Source: an uncultured Acetobacter sp.
Lineage (GTDB): Bacteria > Pseudomonadota > Alphaproteobacteria > Acetobacterales > Acetobacteraceae
Assembly (NCBI RefSeq): GCF_937875265.1
Contig: NZ_CALLXM010000159.1
Location: 1-11,025, forward strand
DNA: 11,025 nt
Direction: 5' to 3'
Position 1 is the first letter of the stretch. Each line of letters begins with the position of its first letter. The notes beneath the pieces are model-generated. The model made no database searches. It was not told the DNA's origin and saw nothing but the letters and a program-made list of their open reading frames with translations. Of this stretch, positions 6,653-11,025 are shown piece after piece. The position numbers and the translations under genes were made by a program.

Positions 6653-7651
6653 ATGTCGCAGGAGCAGGTTGCCAGTCAGCATAATGATATAAACCGTCGG
6701 GATATGTCTTTGGACTGCGGCACTCCTGTTGCCATTCTTCTTTCTCTTTATAATGGCGCGCCCTATTTGTTGCAGCAGTTGAACTCACTGCTGCAACAAA
6801 CCCACCTCAACTGGACCATATACTGGCGGGACGATGGCTCTGCTGATACCAGCACGACTGTTATGCGCCAGTTTGCCCGACAGGCAGGCAAAGAACGCTG
6901 CGTGGAAGTCACACCACGCAATGGTGAGCATCTGGGGGTCACCTCTTCTTATACCCTGCTTCTAACCCAGACGCCGCCCAACGCTACTATTGCGTTTTGT
7001 GATCAGGATGACGTCTGGTTTCCCGACAAGCTGGAACGAGGTCTGTATGCCCTCTCGACAGTACCAGAACAAATACCGGCCCTTTATTGCACACGCCAGA
7101 CCCTGACAAACAAGAACCTGCGTCCCACAGGCCTCTCTCCCCAACTACCCAATACAACCAGCTTTTTGCCTGCCATGACGCAGAATATTGCGACCGGCTG
7201 CGCACTCATGCTCTCTCCAGCCGCGTGCACATTGCTGCGCAAAGCCATGCCTCCCCCGTCCTTTCTACTGCATGACTGGTGGGCTTACCTTATGGTCACA
7301 GGAGCTGGGGGACGCGTTCTGACAGACAACCGGCCTTCGTTGCTTTATCGTCAACACGGAGAGAATGCTGTCGGTGCCCGCAGCCTCTTTTTACACCGCG
7401 CTCTGGCTGCACTGAAACGTGGCCCAACTGCTTTTATGAATATTTTTCGGGCCAACACGCTTTATCTGCTGCACCGTCAGAATCTACTAACGCAGGACAA
7501 CATCAACAGCCTGCACCTTCTTCGTAAAACGCAAAAATCTGGCTGGCAGGGCCTTCTGGCCCGAGTCTCAACATTGCACCGCCTGAAGAGCCTCCGGCGG
7601 CACGAAACCCTGGAACAACTGGTTTTTAGGGTATGGTTTTTACTGGGTTAG
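6653..7651 (+). CDS. Family 2 glycosyltransferase, polE-like
   Basis: A 332-residue GT-A-fold glycosyltransferase, probably cytoplasmic at the inner membrane face, where it would add a sugar to a lipid-linked or surface polysaccharide chain. Motifs are VAILLSLYNGAPYL (27-40), the nucleotide-binding WRDDGSADTS (58-67), the metal-binding FCDQDDVWFPDKL (115-127), TGCALMLS (181-188), HDWW (207-210, probable catalytic Asp) and YRQHGENAVGA (232-242). The pattern resembles rhamnosyltransferase-like GT2 enzymes. No transmembrane helix is obvious; the C-terminal third is basic and leucine-rich and could bind membrane peripherally. AGAGGA lies only 3 bases before the ATG at 6653, a short spacing; an ATG at 6704 is a less supported alternative. 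Position directly after rfbBACD matches polE of Acetobacter tropicalis, which I recall is needed to keep pellicle polysaccharide on the cell surface. Donor sugar and acceptor cannot be read from sequence; dTDP-rhamnose is an inference from context. Confidence 0.88.
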   Translation: MSQEQVASQHNDINRRDMSLDCGTPVAILLSLYNGAPYLLQQLNSLLQQTHLNWTIYWRDDGSADTSTTVMRQFARQAGKERCVEVTPRNGEHLGVTSSYTLLLTQTPPNATIAFCDQDDVWFPDKLERGLYALSTVPEQIPALYCTRQTLTNKNLRPTGLSPQLPNTTSFLPAMTQNIATGCALMLSPAACTLLRKAMPPPSFLLHDWWAYLMVTGAGGRVLTDNRPSLLYRQHGENAVGARSLFLHRALAALKRGPTAFMNIFRANTLYLLHRQNLLTQDNINSLHLLRKTQKSGWQGLLARVSTLHRLKSLRRHETLEQLVFRVWFLLG

Positions 7652-7700
7652 GCTTTTGTTCCGCCGTTTTGCTGAAAGAGTAACCTCCAAACCTTCTTTA

Positions 7701-7712
7701 GAACATCAGTTC
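7701..7712. promoter_or_regulatory. GAAC-N4-GTTC dyad upstream of ftsK
   Basis: GAAC and GTTC are exact inverted repeats separated by ATCA. This is the core pattern of the LexA box of Gram-positive bacteria. The usual alphaproteobacterial LexA site is GTTC-N7-GTTC, which is not present here. The arms are only four bases long, so chance is a serious alternative. Confidence 0.25.
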
Positions 7713-7730
7713 AGGCTAGGGTTACAGACC

Positions 7731-7745
7731 GTTTCATTCTGAAAC
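7731..7745. repeat. Perfect 6-bp inverted repeat upstream of ftsK
   Basis: GTTTCA (7731-7736) and TGAAAC (7740-7745) flank the loop TTC. No T run follows, so it is not a classical terminator. It may be an operator or a small hairpin in the ftsK leader. Confidence 0.4.
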
Positions 7746-7765
7746 ATCCTTATCACTAACTGTCT

Positions 7766-7808
7766 GCTACCAGTCTATCCTGCCAACCCGGCGGGTGAGA
7801 CTGGTGGC
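7766..7808 (+). promoter_or_regulatory. Strong two-part hairpin just before the ftsK start
   Basis: The outer arms at 7766-7776 and 7798-7808 pair over 11 positions with one U-G. After a 2x2 internal loop, 7779-7784 pairs with 7790-7795 over six positions (one U-G) around a five-base loop. Only TCTTT follows, which is poor for an intrinsic terminator. The structure ends 11 bases before the AGGA that serves the TTG start at 7833 and would bury the region upstream of the alternative TTG at 7812. It could be the terminator of the polysaccharide operon or a translational control element of ftsK. Confidence 0.55.
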
Positions 7809-7819
7809 TCTTTGGAGTC

Positions 7820-7823
7820 AGGA
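7820..7823 (+). promoter_or_regulatory. Ribosome binding site deciding the ftsK TTG start
   Basis: AGGA ends 9 bases before the TTG at 7833 and lies just outside the leader hairpin. The other candidate, TTG at 7812, has no such site free of the hairpin. Confidence 0.55.
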
Positions 7824-7832
7824 TCCAAGCCC

Positions 7833-10436
7833 TTGGCGCGCGTCAGCCACTCAAGATCTTCCGATTACGTCCCTTCCCCTTACAAGAGCGCGTTTCGTCG
7901 GCGCCTTGAAGAAGGCGGAGGAGTTTTGCTGTGCCTGCTTGCCTGCGCCGTACTGGCTGCACTGGTTACGTACAATTCCAACGATCCATCATTCAACACC
8001 GCAACCGGCCAGCCCCCTACCAATTTGCTGGGTATGACTGGGGCTGTGCTGTCTGACACCCTGCTTCAGGGAATCGGGCTGGCAGCCGTTCTGCCTTCCC
8101 TGATTCTGATGGCATGGGGCTGGCGTTTTCTGAGCCACCGACTGCTGGGGCATGAAGCCCCCTTGGTGTTCGCCCTGCGTGTTGTGGCCCTTATCTGCCT
8201 GCTACCGGTTACCGGGGCTTTGCTGGCGGCCATCCCGCTTCTGTTTACCGCCCTGCCCCCCATCCACTGGCCCACACAGGCTGGCATTGGCGGGGGGATC
8301 GGATTCTCTATCGCCCAGACCTCCCTATCCGCTGGCACAGCGGCCATTGGCCCTGCCGGGGGAATGGTCATCTGGATTCTGGGTGTTCTGCTGGCCATCC
8401 TGCTGACAGCTTTATGCACGGGCCTCCGGCGTGAAGAATGGCTGACACTCTGGCACGGCTTCATGGTGCTCGTGCGCCTGCCTGGCCAGATGGGAATGCG
8501 CTTTGTGCGCTATTACGCCAGCCGCAAACCCCAGACTGCGGAAGATGTCGGCCCGCTGGGAGGATACGCAACGGGCGAAGAAACGACCTACGCCACAGGC
8601 AAAGGTTCAGCACACAGCCTGTTTCAGGATGATGATGATGAAGACGAGGATAGTCTGCCTTCAGCCAGAACGGCTGCGTCCGGCAATACCCCCTCTGCGC
8701 TCTATGCTACGGACTCCGATGAGCCTGAAGACATCCACACCACGCAACACGTCAGGGATGAACCTGCCGGGGCATCCGGTCTGACACTGGAACCAGCCCC
8801 CTCCGCTTCTGCCCCGCAGGCCCGTAACGGTCTTCTGGGCCGGTTGTTTACCGGTAAGGATGCAACCACGGCCTCCGGCAGCACAACAAAAGCGGCCAAA
8901 GCAGCTTCCCCCACCCGTAAAGGGGGATGGGAGTTGCCACCACTGGACCTGCTGAAACCCGCTCCGGCGCGCACCCAGAGCGGCCCATCAGAAGAGGACC
9001 TGACAAAAACAGCCCGCCAGCTGGAGCAGGTGCTGGCTGATTACGGGGTGCAGGGCACTATTGTCGGCATGAGTGCCGGGCCTGTCGTCACGCTGTATGA
9101 GCTGGAGCCCGCAGCGGGCATCCGCTCAGCCCGCGTCATTGGTCTGGCAGATGATGTCGCCCGTACACTCTCCGTGCTGAGCGTGCGTATTGCCACCGTC
9201 CCCGGCCGCAATGTCATTGGCATTGAGGTGCCAAACAAAAAGCGGGAAACGGTTTATCTGTCCGAGCTGCTCAACCAGCCGGACTGGCGGGAAGACCCGG
9301 CTCACCTCTCCCTCGCACTCGGCAAGGATATTGAAGGGGAGCCCGTCTTCAGTGATCTGGCCCGCATGCCGCACCTGCTGGTGGCAGGCACCACCGGGTC
9401 CGGTAAATCGGTCGGCGTCAATGCCATGATTCTGTCGTTGCTCTACCGGCTTTCTCCGGATGAGTGCCGCCTTATCATGATCGACCCCAAAGTGCTGGAA
9501 CTTTCCATTTATGATGGTATTCCGCACCTGCTGACCCCGGTTGTCACAGAACCAGCCAAAGCCGTGAACGCCCTGAAATGGGTGGTGCGGGAGATGGACC
9601 GCCGTTACCGCACCATGGCGCATCTGCAGGTGCGTAATATTGCCGGCTATAACGCCCGCGCAGCAGAAGCCCGCGCGGATGGGGAAGTGGTTGTGCGCCG
9701 CGTGCAGACAGGGTTTGACCCGGAAACCGGAAACCCGGTGTTTGAGGAACAGTCCGTCACGCTGGACCCGATGCCCTATATCGTTGTGATTATCGACGAG
9801 GTGGCCGATCTGATGATGACAGCGGGCAAGGAAATTGACGCCTGCGTGCAGCGTCTGGCGCAGAAAGCCCGTGCAGCTGGCATCCATGTTGTCATGGCCA
9901 CACAGCGCCCCTCCGTGGACGTGATTACCGGCACCATTAAAGCTAACTTCCCGACCCGTATCTCCTTTCAGGTGATCAGCAAGTTCGACAGCCGCACCAT
10001 TCTGGGTGAACAGGGGGCCGAACAGCTGCTTGGGCAGGGGGACATGCTGTTCATGCAGGGCGGTGGCCGCATTACCCGTGTGCATGGCCCGTTTGTGGCG
10101 GATAATGAGGTGGAGCAGGTCGTCAACTTCCTGAAAGAACAGGGAGAGCCGATTTACGATGATGATGTTCTGGCCGAACCTGTGGAAGAAGCCCCTGCCA
10201 GCAGCGGCAAGTCTGGTGGCGGCGGTGATAACGCCGAATCCGACATGTATGATGAAGCCGTGGCCATTGTGACGCGTGAAGGCAAGGCCTCGACCTCCTT
10301 CGTGCAGCGACATCTGTCCATTGGCTACAATCGCGCTGCCAAGCTGATTGAGCAGATGGAACGGGAAGGCATTATCAGCCGGGCTGACCACGTGGGCCGC
10401 CGGAAAGTGCTGGCAGGCCCCAGCCGAGAGGAATGA
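7833..10436 (+). CDS. ftsK: DNA translocase FtsK
   Basis: A septum-anchored, ATP-driven double-stranded DNA pump that clears chromosome ends from the closing division site and activates XerCD recombination at dif. The 867-residue product has the full domain order. Four hydrophobic segments lie at about 29-47, 76-97, 112-138 and 176-198, with the family NSNDPSFN segment at 48-55. A Pro/Ala/acidic linker (about 230-365) follows and contains a run of Asp encoded by four GAT repeats (8628-8639). Then come WELPPLDLLKPAP near 366 and the RecA-like motor with Walker A GTTGSGKS (519-526, K525) and Walker B VVIIDEVADLM (D655). The last 65 residues are the winged-helix gamma domain (DEAVAIVTREGKASTSFVQR...IGYNRAAKLIEQMEREGII) that reads KOPS sequences. 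No ATG or GTG exists between the upstream in-frame stop (7740-7742) and the conserved N-terminus, so the start is TTG. I prefer 7833 (AGGA, 9-base spacing) to 7812. Its stop overlaps the next gene's start (ATGA). Confidence 0.95.
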   Translation: MARVSHSRSSDYVPSPYKSAFRRRLEEGGGVLLCLLACAVLAALVTYNSNDPSFNTATGQPPTNLLGMTGAVLSDTLLQGIGLAAVLPSLILMAWGWRFLSHRLLGHEAPLVFALRVVALICLLPVTGALLAAIPLLFTALPPIHWPTQAGIGGGIGFSIAQTSLSAGTAAIGPAGGMVIWILGVLLAILLTALCTGLRREEWLTLWHGFMVLVRLPGQMGMRFVRYYASRKPQTAEDVGPLGGYATGEETTYATGKGSAHSLFQDDDDEDEDSLPSARTAASGNTPSALYATDSDEPEDIHTTQHVRDEPAGASGLTLEPAPSASAPQARNGLLGRLFTGKDATTASGSTTKAAKAASPTRKGGWELPPLDLLKPAPARTQSGPSEEDLTKTARQLEQVLADYGVQGTIVGMSAGPVVTLYELEPAAGIRSARVIGLADDVARTLSVLSVRIATVPGRNVIGIEVPNKKRETVYLSELLNQPDWREDPAHLSLALGKDIEGEPVFSDLARMPHLLVAGTTGSGKSVGVNAMILSLLYRLSPDECRLIMIDPKVLELSIYDGIPHLLTPVVTEPAKAVNALKWVVREMDRRYRTMAHLQVRNIAGYNARAAEARADGEVVVRRVQTGFDPETGNPVFEEQSVTLDPMPYIVVIIDEVADLMMTAGKEIDACVQRLAQKARAAGIHVVMATQRPSVDVITGTIKANFPTRISFQVISKFDSRTILGEQGAEQLLGQGDMLFMQGGGRITRVHGPFVADNEVEQVVNFLKEQGEPIYDDDVLAEPVEEAPASSGKSGGGGDNAESDMYDEAVAIVTREGKASTSFVQRHLSIGYNRAAKLIEQMEREGIISRADHVGRRKVLAGPSREE

Positions 10437-11025
10437 CCAAACCAGCCCCCTGCCCCTTCCCGCTCACCCTGCTGTATCAGGACCAGCATGTGGTGATTCT
10501 GGATAAACCCGCCGGTGTGCCCGTACATGCCGGGCCAAAGGGTGGGCCGTGCGTGGAAGACTGTTTTCCCCTGCTCTCCCGCCGGAAAGATGGCCCATGG
10601 CTGGCGCATCGGCTAGATGCTGAAACCTCGGGTTGTCTGGCAATCGCCCTGCGTAAGCAGCCACTTCTGGCCATGCAGAAAGCCTTTGCTAACAAGACTG
10701 TCCGTAAAACCTACTGGGCAGTTGTGGAGGGTGGACCGGACGCGGAACGGGGTGAAATCTCCCTGCCGCTAACCAAGATAACCTCCCCTGCCGGGTGGCG
10801 CATAGTCACTGCGCCCGATGGTGCTCCGGCCCGCACAGACTGGCGGGTCCTAGGCCGTGCCGACGGGATGTGTTGGCTGGAACTTTCCCTGCACACCGGG
10901 CGCACCCATCAGGCGCGTGTGCATTGTGCCGCCATGGGCTGGCCGATTCTGGGCGATACACTTTACGGGCACTTGCACCCGAACGGCCTGCACCTGCTGG
11001 CCCGCAGCCTGACCCTTCCTCTCAC
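10433..11025 (+). CDS. RluA-family pseudouridine synthase (3' end beyond the window)
   Basis: An RNA-modifying enzyme that isomerises specific uridines in rRNA or tRNA to pseudouridine. The 197 complete codons in the window cover most of the catalytic domain: VVILDKPAGVPVHAG (20-34), AHRLDAETSG (58-67) with D62 as the catalytic aspartate, the KTYWAVVEG segment (92-100), and LHTGRTHQARVHCAAMGWPILGDTLYG (about 153-179). All of these are RluA-type signatures. No N-terminal S4 RNA-binding domain precedes the catalytic domain, so it belongs to the shorter RluA/TruC/RluE-like sort and not to the RluC/RluD type. The ATG at 10433 overlaps the ftsK stop by four bases, so translation is probably coupled. 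The frame is still open at the right edge, and the C-terminus is missing only because the window ends. The RNA target cannot be read from sequence. Confidence 0.92.
   Translation, partial: MTKPAPCPFPLTLLYQDQHVVILDKPAGVPVHAGPKGGPCVEDCFPLLSRRKDGPWLAHRLDAETSGCLAIALRKQPLLAMQKAFANKTVRKTYWAVVEGGPDAERGEISLPLTKITSPAGWRIVTAPDGAPARTDWRVLGRADGMCWLELSLHTGRTHQARVHCAAMGWPILGDTLYGHLHPNGLHLLARSLTLPL

Larger units (their letters stand above)
7652..7832 (+). promoter_or_regulatory. ftsK leader and promoter region
   Basis: This 181-base gap contains no gene. It holds three dyads: GAAC-ATCA-GTTC (7701-7712), GTTTCA-TTC-TGAAAC (7731-7745) and a large two-part hairpin (7766-7808). I could not find a convincing -35/-10 pair. 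The region must either end the polysaccharide operon, start ftsK transcription, or do both. Confidence 0.5.

Noticed and set aside
7653..7690. Intrinsic terminator directly after the glycosyltransferase stop codon
   Set aside because: There are short T runs (TTTTG, GTTTTG) but no adjacent GC stem. The only strong stem downstream is the one at 7766-7808.
8628..8639. Four GAT repeats as a microsatellite of interest
   Set aside because: They encode Asp residues in the disordered acidic linker of FtsK. Any unit change stays in frame, so a switching role is unlikely.
9126..10391. 421-codon open frame on the minus strand inside ftsK
   Set aside because: It lies wholly opposite the motor and gamma domains of ftsK, whose conserved motifs fix the plus-strand frame. 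Its His/Gly-rich translation has no recognisable domain. High third-position GC commonly opens such shadow frames.

Overview
The window looks like chromosome of an acetic acid bacterium (Acetobacteraceae, probably Acetobacter or a close relative). This rests on the gene order rfbB-rfbA-rfbC-rfbD plus a family 2 glycosyltransferase, which matches the polABCDE pellicle-polysaccharide cluster I recall from Acetobacter tropicalis, on the moderately high GC content, and on an alphaproteobacterial-looking FtsK. The genus is inferred from memory, with no database search. I see no insertion sequence, tRNA, rRNA, CRISPR array or prophage gene.

Left part, minus strand (about 31-2917): two genes 16 bases apart, probably one operon. 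The first in transcription order encodes a roughly 724-residue protein. Its central and C-terminal part is a fold-type-I PLP enzyme (class V aminotransferase-like, putative Schiff-base lysine in TGSKFFTGPP), and its N-terminal domain of about 190 residues is one I do not recognise. The second encodes a histidine-phosphatase-superfamily protein with RHA in place of the usual RHG. I cannot name a pathway for this pair, and it is the least explained part of the window.

Middle part, plus strand (about 3100-7651): rfbB, rfbA, rfbC and rfbD, the complete set of enzymes that make dTDP-L-rhamnose from glucose-1-phosphate and dTTP. A polE-like glycosyltransferase follows, which would plausibly attach rhamnose or another sugar to a surface polysaccharide. 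The genes are tightly packed (ATGA overlap, then 49, 15 and 58 bases), so they are probably co-transcribed. Two inverted repeats lie inside the operon: a perfect 9-bp hairpin spanning the rfbA stop codon, and a 6-bp hairpin followed by six T between rfbD and the glycosyltransferase gene. They could set relative expression or RNA ends.

Right part, plus strand (about 7652-11025): a leader region with three dyads, including a strong two-part hairpin just before the start, precedes ftsK, the septal DNA translocase, which appears to start at TTG. A RluA-family pseudouridine synthase follows by an ATGA overlap and runs off the right edge. The divergent intergenic region at 2918-3099 probably holds the promoters of both the PLP/phosphatase pair and the rhamnose operon.
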